Source of the DNA: Vreelandella aquamarina
Lineage (GTDB): Bacteria; Pseudomonadota; Gammaproteobacteria; Pseudomonadales; Halomonadaceae
Assembly (NCBI RefSeq): GCF_900110265.1
Contig: NZ_FODB01000014.1
Span: 1-64,000 of the forward strand
DNA: 64,000 nucleotides
Reading direction: 5' to 3'
In this document: in pieces, positions 48,659 through 58,336 of the stretch
Layout of the letters: every line of letters begins with the position of its first letter
How positions within the stretch are numbered: position 1 is the first letter of the stretch
Notes under the pieces: generated by a model
What the model was told of the DNA's origin: nothing
The model's input: only the letters and a program-made list of their open reading frames with translations
Databases searched by the model: none
Made by a program: the position numbers and the translations under genes

Positions 48659-49641
48659 TCTCCCAGGGTAAAGCGGGCAACGTTATTGGTACCGGCGCGC
48701 TCGGCAAGGTTGACGAGCTCACCTTGGTAGCGCAGTTCTACACCGGTGGCGTTGCCGACGGTTAAACGAAAAGGCGGTTCGCCCTCAACGCTCGCGGTGG
48801 TGCCGGGGGTTTGTAGACCGACAAACACACGCTGGTTGTTGGCATCGAAAATCTCTGTCCAGGACTGCTCGTTAAACGTCAGCTCCAGCAAGTTGGGGTT
48901 AGCAGCGGGGGCGGCATTGGCCACCTCTTCAGCAGGTGCCTCAGCTACATCGGTCGCTGCGTCGGCGTCAACCGCCGGGGCCGCAGGTTCGTCGCTAGCG
49001 GCAGCGGTTGGCTCATCGTTGTCAGCAGCGGGCGCACTGCTATCGCTAATATCGCTGTCGGCGGGCTCGCCGCTGACCACATCGTTAGTCAACTCCTCCG
49101 TTGCGGCGGGCTCATCAGGTGTGACCACCGGAGTAGGCTCTGGAGCTGGCTCGGGTTCGCTGATGGGCGCTTCGTTCTCTTCCATAGCGGGTGAGGCGCC
49201 GATGCTCGGCGGCTCGCTGCCACCTCTGCTTTGCCACCAAGCAACCGTCACGGCAATCAGCCCGGCAATCACCAGCAGAGTGACTAACTTAAAGAGCCAT
49301 GCGCCTACTTTGGATGGCGGCTTAGTCACGGTAACCGGGGCCACCTTGCGTTCGGCATCACGGGTGCCGTGGCGAACCTGGTAAGCTTCAAGCACCACAC
49401 GTTCGTCCATGCCTAAATATTTGGCATAGGCGCGCAAGTAGCCGCGACGATACGCAGCGACGGGAATCTCTTCGTAATTATCGCGCTCTAGGCCATCCAC
49501 CACAGCAGGGCGCAGGTTCAGTGCTCGGGCGGCATCCGTCAGCGGGACGCCCAGCGATTCGCGTTGACGAGAAAGCAACTCACCGGGGGTTGCTGTGCTG
49601 TGGGCCGTAGTAACACTATCTTGTAACTGTGTGTCGCTCAT
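48655..49641 (-). CDS. rodZ: Cytoskeletal regulator RodZ
   Basis: This 328-residue bitopic membrane protein has a cytoplasmic helix-turn-helix domain (about residues 22-90, [31 protein letters not shown]). A membrane segment follows at about 112-130. A long acidic Ala/Pro/Glu-rich periplasmic linker (about 145-245) precedes a C-terminal DUF4115 domain with [15 protein letters not shown]. It anchors MreB for rod shape. Confidence 0.93.
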   Translation of the reverse strand: MSDTQLQDSVTTAHSTATPGELLSRQRESLGVPLTDAARALNLRPAVVDGLERDNYEEIPVAAYRRGYLRAYAKYLGMDERVVLEAYQVRHGTRDAERKVAPVTVTKPPSKVGAWLFKLVTLLVIAGLIAVTVAWWQSRGGSEPPSIGASPAMEENEAPISEPEPAPEPTPVVTPDEPAATEELTNDVVSGEPADSDISDSSAPAADNDEPTAAASDEPAAPAVDADAATDVAEAPAEEVANAAPAANPNLLELTFNEQSWTEIFDANNQRVFVGLQTPGTTASVEGEPPFRLTVGNATGVELRYQGELVNLAERAGTNNVARFTLGE

Positions 49642-49681
49642 AGCTGAGCATCCTTCAATAATGTGGTGATCAGGGCGGCAA

Positions 49682-50416
49682 TCAGTTGTTTAGCAAGCGC
49701 TGGTAGTCGGCAGCCGCGGCGTCGTCACCGCGGGCGAGGGCGACATCAATCGCCAGTTCCAGTGCCGCTGGGTCTGGGCCGGCTAACTGCAGATAGTTCT
49801 GCAGCGGTGCCCAGGCCTGATCATAATTGCCCTGTGAAACTTCCAGTTCGGCTAACATTAAATACCCGCGTGGGTTGCGCGGGTCGATACTTTGCGCGCG
49901 TTGCAAACGTTCGCGCGCTTTATCAAATTCATCTATTGCCAAATAGCACTGCCCCAGGTTGGTAAATAGCTGGGCACGATTGGCGTACTGGGCATCCTGA
50001 GATGCTATTTCTAACTGTTCGCAGGCCTGTGAAAACTGTGCCTGCTGATACAAAAACGCGGCGTAGTTGTTACGCGCGCGAGTAAACGAGGGCGCTGCAT
50101 TCAACGCCTGCTGGAAGTAGCGGTTGGCTAGATCACTCTCTCCCTGCTGTTGATAGACCAGCGCGAGCGCCTGAAGTGCCTCAGGGTGGCGCGGGTCCAG
50201 TTCAAGAGCACGATCAAGGGCATTCAACGCGCGGGGCAGGTTATCACGCTCTAGGTAGGCGACGCCAAGCTGGGTGTAGGCTTCTGCCGCGTCGGGGTTG
50301 GCGTCGTCACTGATCCCTTGGCCAGAGGTGGCGCAGCCCGCCAGCAGCAGGCTGCCAGCAAGCACGGACAGCATGGGCATCCTAAAAAGGGTAATGCGCC
50401 TGCGGTGACCGATCAT
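49682..50416 (-). CDS. pilW: Type IV pilus biogenesis/stability lipoprotein PilW (PilF)
   Basis: This 244-residue protein has a lipoprotein signal peptide (LLLAGC, Cys near 28) and about five TPR repeats, for example AYTQLGVAYLERDNLPRALNALDRALELDP. It is the pilotin-like factor for PilQ secretin assembly; the position between rlmN and rodZ is the conserved one. GAGGG is five bases before the ATG at 50416. With dprA also present, a DNA-uptake pilus is conceivable (inference). Confidence 0.9.
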   Translation of the reverse strand: MIGHRRRITLFRMPMLSVLAGSLLLAGCATSGQGISDDANPDAAEAYTQLGVAYLERDNLPRALNALDRALELDPRHPEALQALALVYQQQGESDLANRYFQQALNAAPSFTRARNNYAAFLYQQAQFSQACEQLEIASQDAQYANRAQLFTNLGQCYLAIDEFDKARERLQRAQSIDPRNPRGYLMLAELEVSQGNYDQAWAPLQNYLQLAGPDPAALELAIDVALARGDDAAAADYQRLLNN

Positions 50417-50534
50417 CTACGCCCTCTTAAGTCGAAACTATTGAGCCAGTGCTGCAAGGTGGATGCTTTGTAAGCACCCGGCAAAAGCGTGTCCATCAAA
50501 GCGCTGTGTCAGGTGGATGTCAAGACAGCAGCGA

Positions 50535-51719
50535 TTAGTCAGCGTCAAGCTGAACGGACTGAATATAGCGTGCGCTACGCTTGGTACGGTCTTTTACGCG
50601 GCCCACTAGCTGACCACAGGCGGCATCAATATCGTCGCCACGGGTCATGCGCACGGTAGCGTTGTACTCTAAGTCGTACAGCCACTGTTGGAAGCGCATC
50701 ACTTGGTTACGCGATGGCTTCTCGTAACCTGAGTTCGGGAAAGGGTTAAACGGAATCAGGTTGATTTTACACGGCAGCTCTTTGAGCAAAGCGGCCAGTT
50801 GTTCGGCGTGCTCTTGCTGATCGTTGACGTCTTTGATCAGCGTGTACTCAATCGTGACCTGACGGTTATCTGGGCACTTGGCCAGATAACGGTGGCAGGC
50901 ATCCAGCAGCGCACGAATATTGTACTTACGGTTGATCGGTACTAGCTCGTTGCGCAGCTCATCGGTGGAGGCGTGCAGCGAGATAGCAAGGCTCACATCT
51001 ATCTCATCGCCCAGCTTGTCAATCATCGGTACAACACCCGATGTGGAGAGCGTGACGCGGCGCTTGGAGAGCCCGTAACCGTTATCGTCGAGCATCAGCT
51101 TCATGGCGGGCACGACGTTATCGAAATTGAGCAGCGGTTCGCCCATACCCATCATGACCACGTTGGTCACCGGGCGATTGGCGGTATCACGGCGCGGGCC
51201 AACACTGCGTTGGGCAACCCACACCTGGCCGATAATCTCGGCGGCGGTTAAGTTACGCTGGAAGCCCTGTTTACCGGTAGAGCAGAAGCTACAGTCCAGC
51301 GAACAACCCACTTGGGAAGAGACACACAGCGTGCGCCGCTTACCGTTTTCAGCGGGAATCAGCACCGTTTCTACGTAGCTGCCATCCTCAACCTCTAACA
51401 CCCATTTACGGGTACCGTCGCTGGAAGTGCCTTCGTAGACAACGCCCGGGCCGCGAATTTCAGCGACTTGGGAGAGCTTGTCGCGCAGCGGTTTCGACAG
51501 GTTGGTCATCGCCGTGAAGTCGTCGATGCCTTCCTGGTGAATCCACTTCATTACCTGAGTGGCGCGGAATTTCTTTTCGCCAATTGATAAAAAGAAAGCT
51601 TCCATCTGCTCGCGGGAAAGCCCCAGCAGGTTCTGGCGTGCCGGTGCCGCTTGTTGAGCAGTCGCGCTGTCAGGAGTCGTGTTGGGGGCAGGCGTATGTT
51701 GAGCTACGGTGGTGGTCAT
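50535..51719 (-). CDS. rlmN: Dual-specificity RNA methyltransferase RlmN
   Basis: This 394-residue radical-SAM enzyme methylates C2 of A2503 in 23S rRNA and A37 in some tRNAs. The radical-SAM cluster motif [11 protein letters not shown] follows [23 protein letters not shown] and [16 protein letters not shown] are typical, and the C-terminal catalytic Cys lies in [10 protein letters not shown] poorly conserved leader of about 30 residues rich in Thr, Ala and Pro precedes the conserved start. Confidence 0.96.
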   Translation of the reverse strand: MTTTVAQHTPAPNTTPDSATAQQAAPARQNLLGLSREQMEAFFLSIGEKKFRATQVMKWIHQEGIDDFTAMTNLSKPLRDKLSQVAEIRGPGVVYEGTSSDGTRKWVLEVEDGSYVETVLIPAENGKRRTLCVSSQVGCSLDCSFCSTGKQGFQRNLTAAEIIGQVWVAQRSVGPRRDTANRPVTNVVMMGMGEPLLNFDNVVPAMKLMLDDNGYGLSKRRVTLSTSGVVPMIDKLGDEIDVSLAISLHASTDELRNELVPINRKYNIRALLDACHRYLAKCPDNRQVTIEYTLIKDVNDQQEHAEQLAALLKELPCKINLIPFNPFPNSGYEKPSRNQVMRFQQWLYDLEYNATVRMTRGDDIDAACGQLVGRVKDRTKRSARYIQSVQLDAD

Positions 51720-51740
51720 GGTGGTCAGCGTTCAGAAAGA

Positions 51741-51759
51741 GGCGGGGGCAAAGCCCCCG
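51741..51759 (-). terminator. Hairpin between ndk and rlmN
   Basis: An eight-base G/C stem, GCGGGGGC with GCCCCCGC, has a three-base loop. Reading leftward it is followed by a pyrimidine-rich CTCTTTCT. It is a possible terminator or attenuator after ndk. Confidence 0.55.
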
Positions 51760-51801
51760 CGAAAATGGCCGGCAACGAAGGTTGAAACGGCGGCGCTTGG
51801 T

Positions 51802-52227
51802 TTAGCGCGGGCAGATTTCGTCGTTACCGAAGAAGTAGCTAATTTCGCGCTCAGCGCTTTCCGGAGAATCAGAGCCATGGACAGCGTTGGCGTCGATTGT
51901 TTCCGCAAAGTCAGCGCGAATGGTGCCCGGAGCGGCTTCTTTCGGGTTGGTAGCACCCATCAGCTCACGGTTTTTAGCGATGGCGCCTTCGCCTTCCAGC
52001 ACTTGTACCACTACCGGACCAGAGGTCATGAAGCCAACCAGGTCTTTGAAGAAGGGACGCTCTTTGTGCTCGGCGTAGAAGCCACCAGCCTTCTCTTCGG
52101 AGAGGTGCATCATTTTAGCGGCAACGACCTTCAGGCCCGCTTTTTCAAAGCGTGCAATGATCTCGCCAATGGCATTTTTAGCAACGGCATCGGGCTTGAT
52201 GATGGAAAGAGTACGTTCAGTCGCCAT
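51802..52227 (-). CDS. ndk: Nucleoside diphosphate kinase
   Basis: This 141-residue enzyme transfers the gamma phosphate between nucleotides. [15 protein letters not shown] opens the protein, and the phosphorylated His is in [16 protein letters not shown]. Length is normal. AAGGAG lies before the ATG. Hairpins on both sides suggest it is transcribed separately from iscA and rlmN. Confidence 0.97.
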   Translation of the reverse strand: MATERTLSIIKPDAVAKNAIGEIIARFEKAGLKVVAAKMMHLSEEKAGGFYAEHKERPFFKDLVGFMTSGPVVVQVLEGEGAIAKNRELMGATNPKEAAPGTIRADFAETIDANAVHGSDSPESAEREISYFFGNDEICPR

Positions 52228-52262
52228 GCAGAAATCTCCTTAAAAGGGATAAAGCAGAAATT

Positions 52263-52286
52263 GCCGCCCCGGAAAGCCGGGGCGGC
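52263..52286 (-). terminator. Hairpin after the iscRSA genes
   Basis: GCCGCCCC (52263-52270) pairs with GGGGCGGC (52279-52286). In the minus direction it is followed by AATTTCTG, a weak T-run. It lies between iscA and ndk and could end isc transcription. Confidence 0.5.
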
Positions 52287-52405
52287 GCAGGAAAAAAGTG
52301 GTCGGCTAGGGCCGTATGTTGCATCGGCTGCCGAGTGGCCGCGATTATAGCGCCTCCCGGGGGGTATGAATACCGGTGATATGCGCAACAGCCACGGCGG
52401 ATAGC

Positions 52406-52732
52406 TTAGACTGTGAAGCTTTCACCGCAGCCGCACTGATCTTTTACATTGGGGTTGTTGAAGCGGAAAAAGCGATTCAAGCCTTCGTTGACGTAATCCA
52501 CTTCGCTGCCGTCTAGCATCTCGACGGCATCAGGAGCCACGTAGACGCTTGCGCCGTGATCTTCGAAACGCACATCGTCATCCTGTGCTTCATCGGCAAA
52601 ATCAAGCACATAGCTGTAGCCGGAACAGCCGCTGGGTTTAACGGATACCCGCAGGCCTAGACCCTGGCCGCGCTCGTCGAGCACACGCTGAATTTGTTCA
52701 GCTGCAGCGGGCGTAATGTTTAGTGTTGCCAT
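52406..52732 (-). CDS. iscA: Iron-sulfur cluster assembly protein IscA
   Basis: This 108-residue A-type carrier has the three conserved cysteines, one in KPSGCSGYSY and two in the C-terminal CGCG. It carries or transfers Fe-S clusters to apo-proteins. AAAGGAG lies before the ATG. It follows iscS by 54 bases, where iscU would normally stand. Confidence 0.92.
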   Translation of the reverse strand: MATLNITPAAAEQIQRVLDERGQGLGLRVSVKPSGCSGYSYVLDFADEAQDDDVRFEDHGASVYVAPDAVEMLDGSEVDYVNEGLNRFFRFNNPNVKDQCGCGESFTV

Positions 52733-52786
52733 GGAGCGTTCTCCTTTAAGAAGTCGTTAGCAGTGCGTCAGGAGAGCGTCAGCCGC

Positions 52787-53962
52787 CTAACGTGCGGTCG
52801 CACGTAAGCCGCTCACCGCGTGGCGCAGTAGGGTTAATGCGTGGTCGATATCGGCCTCTTGGGTAAAGCGCCCAAAGCTAATACGCAGCGATGAGAGCGC
52901 GAGCCGACGGGGCGTACCAATGCCCAGTAGTACATAAGACGGGTCAACGCTTGCCGAGTTGCAGGCAGAGCCGGTAGACACGGCCACATCCCGAAGCGCC
53001 ATCAGCAGTGCCTCGCCATCCACGCCTTCAAACGCCAAGTTCAAGATGTTGGGAACGGCGTTCTCCAGTGGGGAGTTGGGGATGATGCCTTCCAGGTTTG
53101 ATAAGCCGCTTAGAAAGCGTTCGCGTAGCGCCGCAATATGGGCCTGATCCGCATCCTGCTGCTGTTGCATGACGTTAAACGCTTCACCCATCCCGGCAAT
53201 CTGATGAGTCGGCAGCGTGCCGGAGCGCATGCCGCGCTCGTGGCCGCCACCATGAATGAGTGCCTCGACGCGAATATCTGGGTGGCGTTTCACATACAGA
53301 GCGCCGACCCCTTTAGGCCCGTAGGCTTTGTGGCCTGATAGCGACATCAAATCAATATGCTGAGCGACCACGTCGAGCGGAATACGCCCCACCGCCTGGG
53401 CGGCATCGGTGTGGAACGCCGCCCCGAACTCATGGGTGACTTCCGCTAGGGCGGCAATATCATGAATGCTGCCTAGCTCATTATTCACCGCCATTAGCGA
53501 TACCAGTGCCGTGTCGTCGCGCATGGCGGCACGCAGTTGCTCAGGGGTGATGCGTCCATCGCGCCCTGGGGTTAGCCAGGTGATCTCGAAGCCTTCGCTC
53601 TCCAGTGCCTTGGCGGTGTCTACCACCGCTTTATGCTCAATGCTGGAAGTGACAAGGTGCATGCCACGTTCGCGGTTAGCACGCATAAAGCCAATTAGCG
53701 CTAGGTTATTGGCTTCGGTGGCGCCGCTGGTCCAGACGATTTCACGCGGATCAGCGCCGATCATATCGGCCACTTGGCGGCGCGCCTGTTCCACCACCTG
53801 CTCGGCCTGCCAGCCCAGCATATGGCTGCGGGAAGCGGGGTTGGCGAACAGCTGGTCTACCGTGAGGTAGCGCTGCATCACCTCAGCCACACGACCATCG
53901 ACCGGCGTCGTGGCGGCATAATCGAGATAAATGGGCAGAGAGGGAGTGGAGGTCATCGTCAT
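52787..53962 (-). CDS. iscS: Cysteine desulfurase IscS
   Basis: This PLP enzyme of 391 residues supplies sulfur from cysteine for Fe-S clusters and tRNA thiolation. The N-terminal IYLDYAATTPVD, the PLP lysine in SLSGHKAYGPKGVGAL and the persulfide cysteine in VSTGSACNSAS followed by PSYVL are visible. ATG at 53962 is used with GGAA upstream; ATG at 53956 is equally possible. It follows iscR by 25 bases. No iscU follows. Confidence 0.95.
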   Translation of the reverse strand: MTMTSTPSLPIYLDYAATTPVDGRVAEVMQRYLTVDQLFANPASRSHMLGWQAEQVVEQARRQVADMIGADPREIVWTSGATEANNLALIGFMRANRERGMHLVTSSIEHKAVVDTAKALESEGFEITWLTPGRDGRITPEQLRAAMRDDTALVSLMAVNNELGSIHDIAALAEVTHEFGAAFHTDAAQAVGRIPLDVVAQHIDLMSLSGHKAYGPKGVGALYVKRHPDIRVEALIHGGGHERGMRSGTLPTHQIAGMGEAFNVMQQQQDADQAHIAALRERFLSGLSNLEGIIPNSPLENAVPNILNLAFEGVDGEALLMALRDVAVSTGSACNSASVDPSYVLLGIGTPRRLALSSLRISFGRFTQEADIDHALTLLRHAVSGLRATAR

Positions 53963-53987
53963 AGATTCCAGCGTGCAGTAAATACCT

Positions 53988-54455
53988 TCAGGGGGAAGAC
54001 GCGAGGATGCCAGCATCGACCCGCTGTTTTTGCCGGGTAGCGATGCGGATCACATCAGGGCGCTGTATCAACTGCGCCAGCGTAATATCGTCGAGAAAAC
54101 TGCGAATTTGACCGGATAGCTCGCACCATAAATGGTGCGTTAAACAGGTATCGCCCTGCTGGCAGTCGGATAGCCCCTGGCAGCGGGTCGCGTCGACGGT
54201 TTCGTTGACTGCATCAATCACCAGAGAGACGCTGATCTCCTCGGGTGCTTTGGCCAGTAGGTAACCGCCACCCGGCCCGCGCACGCTGCTAACTAGCCCC
54301 GCCCGGCGCAGCCTTGCGAAGAGTTGCTCCAGGTAAGAGAGCGAGATCTCCTGTCGCAGGGAGATATCTCCCAGGCTGGTAGGGCCGCTGGGGGCGTTAA
54401 GCGCCAAATCCAGCATGGCCGTAACGGCGTAACGGCCTTTTGTCGTCAAGCGCAT
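53988..54455 (-). CDS. iscR: Iron-sulfur cluster regulator IscR
   Basis: This 155-residue Rrf2-family repressor and activator begins [19 protein letters not shown] with a winged helix. The 2Fe-2S cysteines are in [33 protein letters not shown] is characteristic. ATG at 54455 matches the family start. It autoregulates through a type 1 site in its own promoter, which I see upstream. Confidence 0.95.
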   Translation of the reverse strand: MRLTTKGRYAVTAMLDLALNAPSGPTSLGDISLRQEISLSYLEQLFARLRRAGLVSSVRGPGGGYLLAKAPEEISVSLVIDAVNETVDATRCQGLSDCQQGDTCLTHHLWCELSGQIRSFLDDITLAQLIQRPDVIRIATRQKQRVDAGILASSP

Positions 54456-54509
54456 AGCAGGTACCCCTCGTCGCTGAGCTTTCAGCGCGCTGGCAGCAAA
54501 TGTTGCGCC

Positions 54510-54543
54510 ATTATGGAAATCCTGAGTGCTTTGGTCAACTATT
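54510..54543 (-). promoter_or_regulatory. iscR promoter with type 1 IscR site
   Basis: On the minus strand TTGACC (54538-54533), 17 bases and CATAAT (54515-54510) form a good sigma-70 promoter. The overlapping stretch beginning ATAGTTGACC and ending ACTCAGGAT agrees with most positions of the type 1 IscR consensus. The -35 overlaps the last codons of cysE (ending 54535). Confidence 0.7.
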
Positions 54544-55398
54544 GCGCGTGGTGCTGCTTTCCGGTGATGGGCTGCTGCGTTCCTGGGCAGTATGACCAAG
54601 GCCAGGGCAGCCGGTATCGTTTTCATCCAGAATATCGGCAAAGTCCTCATCTCGCAGAGCCGGTAACTGGCCATCGCGGTAGTTGGCGTCGAGCTTGCGA
54701 AGCGTTGAGCACATGCGCTCGATACGCTCGTCCACGGCGTGCATATGATCGAGCATGGCCTGCATCGAGCGCGCCACCGGGTCGGGCATGTCTTGGCTGA
54801 CGCCATAGGCATCGAAACCAAACTTCTGGCAGATGGCTTCCCGGCGGGCCGGGTCGATATCCAGCGCCTCTTCCATATCCGGGGCGGCGCGTTTGACGAT
54901 TTTGCCGGGGATGCCGACCACCGTTGCTCCCGCTGGCACCTCTTTTGTAACTACCGCGTTAGAGCCAATTTTGGCACCTGCGCCCACGGTAAACGGCCCC
55001 AGTATCTTGGCGCCGGCACCAACAATCACACCATCTTCCAGCGTAGGGTGACGTTTGCCTTTGTTCCAACTGGTGCCGCCTAGCGTCACGCCTTGGTAGA
55101 GCGTGACGTTATCGCCCACCTGTGCGGTTTCACCAATCACCACGCCCATGCCATGGTCGATAAAAAAGCGCCGCCCAATGGTTGCGCCTGGGTGGATTTC
55201 AATGCCAGTGAGCCAGCGGGAGAAGGTCGATAGCGTTCGTGCTAGCCACTTAAAGTTCTTTTTCCACAGCCAGTGGCCGCAGCGGTGCAGCAACAGGGCG
55301 TGCAGGCCGGGATAGTTGGTCAGCACCTCAAGAAAATTACGTGCCGCCGGGTCGCGGTCAAATACGCTATTGATGTCTTCACGCAGGCGTTGAAACAT
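54535..55398 (-). CDS. cysE: Serine O-acetyltransferase
   Basis: This 287-residue enzyme makes O-acetylserine, the carbon skeleton for cysteine. It has an N-terminal helical domain with LRDDI-like [21 protein letters not shown] left-handed beta-helix of hexapeptide repeats follows (about 60-180), with [42 protein letters not shown]. Upstream placement next to iscR is common; cysteine feeds IscS. The last codons carry the iscR promoter -35. Confidence 0.95.
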   Translation of the reverse strand: MFQRLREDINSVFDRDPAARNFLEVLTNYPGLHALLLHRCGHWLWKKNFKWLARTLSTFSRWLTGIEIHPGATIGRRFFIDHGMGVVIGETAQVGDNVTLYQGVTLGGTSWNKGKRHPTLEDGVIVGAGAKILGPFTVGAGAKIGSNAVVTKEVPAGATVVGIPGKIVKRAAPDMEEALDIDPARREAICQKFGFDAYGVSQDMPDPVARSMQAMLDHMHAVDERIERMCSTLRKLDANYRDGQLPALRDEDFADILDENDTGCPGLGHTAQERSSPSPESSTTRNS

Positions 55399-55562
55399 GG
55401 GTGATCCTTGGGCGTTAAGGGAGGCAGCAGTAATACAGTATTGGAATATGGTGAGTGCAAAGCGGCAGTCGAAAAGACGATGTTGGGGCGCGTTGTTGTA
55501 ACTTCAAGTTTAGGCCATTGCCGCTTTGCTGGCGCCTCTTGTGATTAGTACGCCGTTATGTG

Positions 55563-56342
55563 CTACGCGGATGTGTCGGCGTTCTCTTGGTTCACACTAC
55601 CGGTTCCACTCTTTTTAGCGGATTTTTCAGTCGCCGAGAGGATGCCGCGCAGAATGTTCATCTCCATCTTTTCAGGCCGTGCCCGTAAATAGAGGCGTCG
55701 CAGGCGTGCCATGAGCTGGCGCGGCAGGGCAGGGTCGTGAAACTCGATGGCGATTAGCGTGCGCTCTAAGTGCTCGAAGTAGCGCTCAAGCTCTTCGTGG
55801 GTTGCTAGCTCGTCATTATCATCGGCAGCAGTTGGGGCATCTGCCTGGCTTAGCCACGCCATGCGACACTCGTAGGCCACCACTTGAACCGCCGCGGCAA
55901 GGTTGAGCGAGCTAAAATCGGCGTTGGTCGGAATATGCACATGGGCATGGCAGCGCTGCAGCTCGGCGTTGGTTAAGCCGCTGTCTTCACGGCCAAACAC
56001 CAGCGCCACACGGGCATTTTCTGGCTGGCATTCGCCGGGTAGGCGCTCGGCAAGTTCCCGAGGCGAGATCATCGGCCAGGGCAGCGTGCGCGAGCGGGCG
56101 CTGGCGCCAACAGCTAGCGTGCAATCGGCCACGGCTTCTTCAAGTGTGGCATGCACTGTAGCTTGGTGAAGTAGATGGTCGGCACCTGAGGCGCGAGAAA
56201 TACTGTCTTGGGTGATCACATCGCAGCGAGGAGCGACCAGGGCTAAATCAGCTAAGCCCATGTTGTGCATGGCGCGTGCCACGCCGCCAATGTTGCCAGG
56301 GTGGCTGGTGCCAATTAAAACAATTCGGATGCGCTCAAGCAT
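55563..56342 (-). CDS. trmJ: tRNA (cytidine/uridine-2'-O-)-methyltransferase TrmJ
   Basis: This 259-residue SpoU-family knotted methyltransferase modifies position 32 of tRNA. It has VLIGTSHPGNIGGVARAMHNMGL, ALVFGREDSGLTNAELQRC and IPTNADFSSLNLAAAVQVVAYE. A Lys/Ser/Glu-rich tail ends the protein. It is divergent from suhB, the usual arrangement with cysE and iscR downstream. Confidence 0.94.
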   Translation of the reverse strand: MLERIRIVLIGTSHPGNIGGVARAMHNMGLADLALVAPRCDVITQDSISRASGADHLLHQATVHATLEEAVADCTLAVGASARSRTLPWPMISPRELAERLPGECQPENARVALVFGREDSGLTNAELQRCHAHVHIPTNADFSSLNLAAAVQVVAYECRMAWLSQADAPTAADDNDELATHEELERYFEHLERTLIAIEFHDPALPRQLMARLRRLYLRARPEKMEMNILRGILSATEKSAKKSGTGSVNQENADTSA

Positions 56343-56482
56343 AGTAGGCCCGGTTCATGTGCGTAAAACGCGCAGTTTAGCATGAGTCGATGGCATGCCC
56401 GAGGGGCCTCTGTTAGAATTGCCCGCCAAAAGGCGTATTGCGCCTGAACCGTTCTTTAACATCACTGTGACAAGGCCCGATC

Positions 56483-57277
56483 ATGAATCCGATGGTCCAA
56501 TTTACGCTGCGCGCCGCGCGTGGCGCTGTTGAACACTTTTTACGCGTTCGCGAACGTATCGAAAACGCCCATGAGGAATTTAACCTCGACCGCTTGCTGG
56601 AAGACACGGCGCGTAAAGCCGAGGCGACCATCATTCAACAACTGCAGCGTGGCTACCCTCTGCACGGCTTCTCTGGCCGCTATACGCCCTATAAAGCGGG
56701 TGAAGGCGAAGGTGAAAATACCGTATGGAAAATTGAACCGCTGCACGGCTACTCCAACTTGGCGGTAGCAGGTAAGGGCTTTGCACTCTCAGTGGTGTGT
56801 CTCGTTAAAGGTCGCCCCGAACACGCGGTGGTGATCTCTCCCTTTGGTGATGACGAATATATCGCCAGTCGCGGCCGCGGCGCTCAGCACAACGACAAGC
56901 GCATGCGGGTTAGCAAACCAACCGCTATTCCTGCCACACGCATGGCGATGAGCCTGCCAGAAACCTGGCTGCGCCCGAGTCATCTGCCTGCTTACTTAAC
57001 CATTACCCAGCAGCTTGCGCCGCAGGTAGAAACCCTGGTAGCGACCGGCAGCGGCCTGCTGGATATGTGCGAGCTGGCCGCAGGACGTGTAGACAGCGTC
57101 TTTGTGCTGGGCCTAGAAGAGCAGGATATGCAGGTAGGTACGCTGCTGCTAAAAGAAGCGGGCGCGCTGATGGGCACTCCGGACGGGAAGCCGACCGTGA
57201 ATGCTGAAAGCCAGCTAATGGCCGCTGGCCCGCGCCTCTACAAAGCGCTGATTAAGCAGCTGGCGCCGCACTTTTAA
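56483..57277 (+). CDS. suhB: SuhB-like inositol monophosphatase-family protein, catalytic motif lost
   Basis: This 264-residue protein is aligned along its length with SuhB: PMVQFTLRAARGA at the start, LSVVCLVKGRPEHAVVISPFGDDEYIASRGRGAQHNDKRMRVS in the middle. The metal-binding motif DPxDGT reads EPLHGY (residues 85-90). The preceding Glu-Glu pair is absent and the WDxAAG motif reads QDMQVG. Phosphatase activity is therefore doubtful. SuhB also works as an rRNA antitermination factor, and that role may be what is conserved here (inference). It lies divergent from trmJ, the normal place. Confidence 0.85.
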   Translation: MNPMVQFTLRAARGAVEHFLRVRERIENAHEEFNLDRLLEDTARKAEATIIQQLQRGYPLHGFSGRYTPYKAGEGEGENTVWKIEPLHGYSNLAVAGKGFALSVVCLVKGRPEHAVVISPFGDDEYIASRGRGAQHNDKRMRVSKPTAIPATRMAMSLPETWLRPSHLPAYLTITQQLAPQVETLVATGSGLLDMCELAAGRVDSVFVLGLEEQDMQVGTLLLKEAGALMGTPDGKPTVNAESQLMAAGPRLYKALIKQLAPHF

Positions 57278-57304
57278 GAAGAGCGCGTTAGGTGTGAAGA
57301 TATG

Positions 57305-57340
57305 AAAAGGCCCTGCCGGTTGATTTCGGCAGGGCCTTTT
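57305..57340. terminator. Bidirectional terminator between suhB and secF
   Basis: GGCCCTGCCG (57309-57318) pairs with CGGCAGGGCC (57327-57336), flanked by AAAA on the left and TTTT on the right. It serves the converging suhB and queA-tgt-yajC-secD-secF transcripts. Confidence 0.9.
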
Positions 57341-57360
57341 CGTTGGCTGCTATAACGCGT

Positions 57361-58293
57361 TTAGGGCAGCTCTTCTTCCTCTTCATCCACTTCTTTCTTG
57401 GTGGGAATCAGGTCTTCCCGAGAGAGTTTCAGCGGAATCAACAGGGCGCCGGAGATATAGATAGATGAGAACGTACCCACCACGATACCCACCAGCAGGG
57501 CAATCGCGAAGTTCTCGATCATATCGCCACCGAGCAGCAGCAGCGCTAGCAGTACCAGCACGGTTGTGCCTGAGGTGGCTAATGTGCGCGACAACGTAGC
57601 GTTAATCGCCTCGTTGAAAATCTGCGGCATATCGTCGATACGCGAGGTGCGGATCGTCTCGCGGATGCGGTCATACACGACGATGGTGTCGTTCAGCGAG
57701 TAGCCGATGACCGCCAGAATGGCTGCCAGCACCGTTAGGTCGAAGTCGAGCTGGAACAGCGCGAACACGCCTACCACGATGATCACGTCGTGCAGCAGGG
57801 CAAGCAGGGCACCAAGGGCGAACTTGTACTGGAAGCGGAAAGCTACGTAAAGCATCACCACGCCCAGCGCGACGAGCAGGCCTAAGCCGCTCTGGTCACG
57901 CAGCTGGTCGCCGACCTGGGCGCCCACGAACTCGGCGCGCACTAAGTTGACACTATCGCCATTGGCACGCAGCAGATTGACAACCTCGTTACCCACGTCG
58001 CCATCAAACGCTTGCTGCAGGCGAATCAATACTTCTGTTGAAGCGCCAAAGGTTTGTACCGAGACATCTTGGAAACCGCTGTCTTCCAGCAGTTGGCGAA
58101 TGGCATCCAGTGAAGGTGCCACGCCGTAGCGCACTTCCACCAGGGTGCCGCCGGTAAAGTCCAGGCCCAGGTTGAGCTGCTGAAACAAAATGGCGCCAAT
58201 AGAGACAATCAGCATCACGGCCGAGACGATAAACGCAAGGTTGCGCCGTCCCATAAAGTCGATGCGCAGTTGTGATAGGGGTTTCATTACCAC
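57361..58293 (-). CDS. secF: Protein translocase subunit SecF
   Basis: This 310-residue inner-membrane protein has a first membrane segment at about 16-38, a periplasmic loop beginning GLDFTGGTLVEVRYG, and five C-terminal membrane segments with GYSLNDTIVVYDRIRETIR and SRTLATSGTTVLVLLALLLLGG. With SecD it uses the proton or sodium gradient to pull secreted proteins out of SecYEG. The acidic tail (EEEEELP) is typical of halophile proteins. Confidence 0.97.
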   Translation of the reverse strand: MVMKPLSQLRIDFMGRRNLAFIVSAVMLIVSIGAILFQQLNLGLDFTGGTLVEVRYGVAPSLDAIRQLLEDSGFQDVSVQTFGASTEVLIRLQQAFDGDVGNEVVNLLRANGDSVNLVRAEFVGAQVGDQLRDQSGLGLLVALGVVMLYVAFRFQYKFALGALLALLHDVIIVVGVFALFQLDFDLTVLAAILAVIGYSLNDTIVVYDRIRETIRTSRIDDMPQIFNEAINATLSRTLATSGTTVLVLLALLLLGGDMIENFAIALLVGIVVGTFSSIYISGALLIPLKLSREDLIPTKKEVDEEEEELP

Positions 58294-58336
58294 CTCTTAA
58301 ATTCTGTGCTGAGCGCGTGTTGAGATCCCATCGAGA

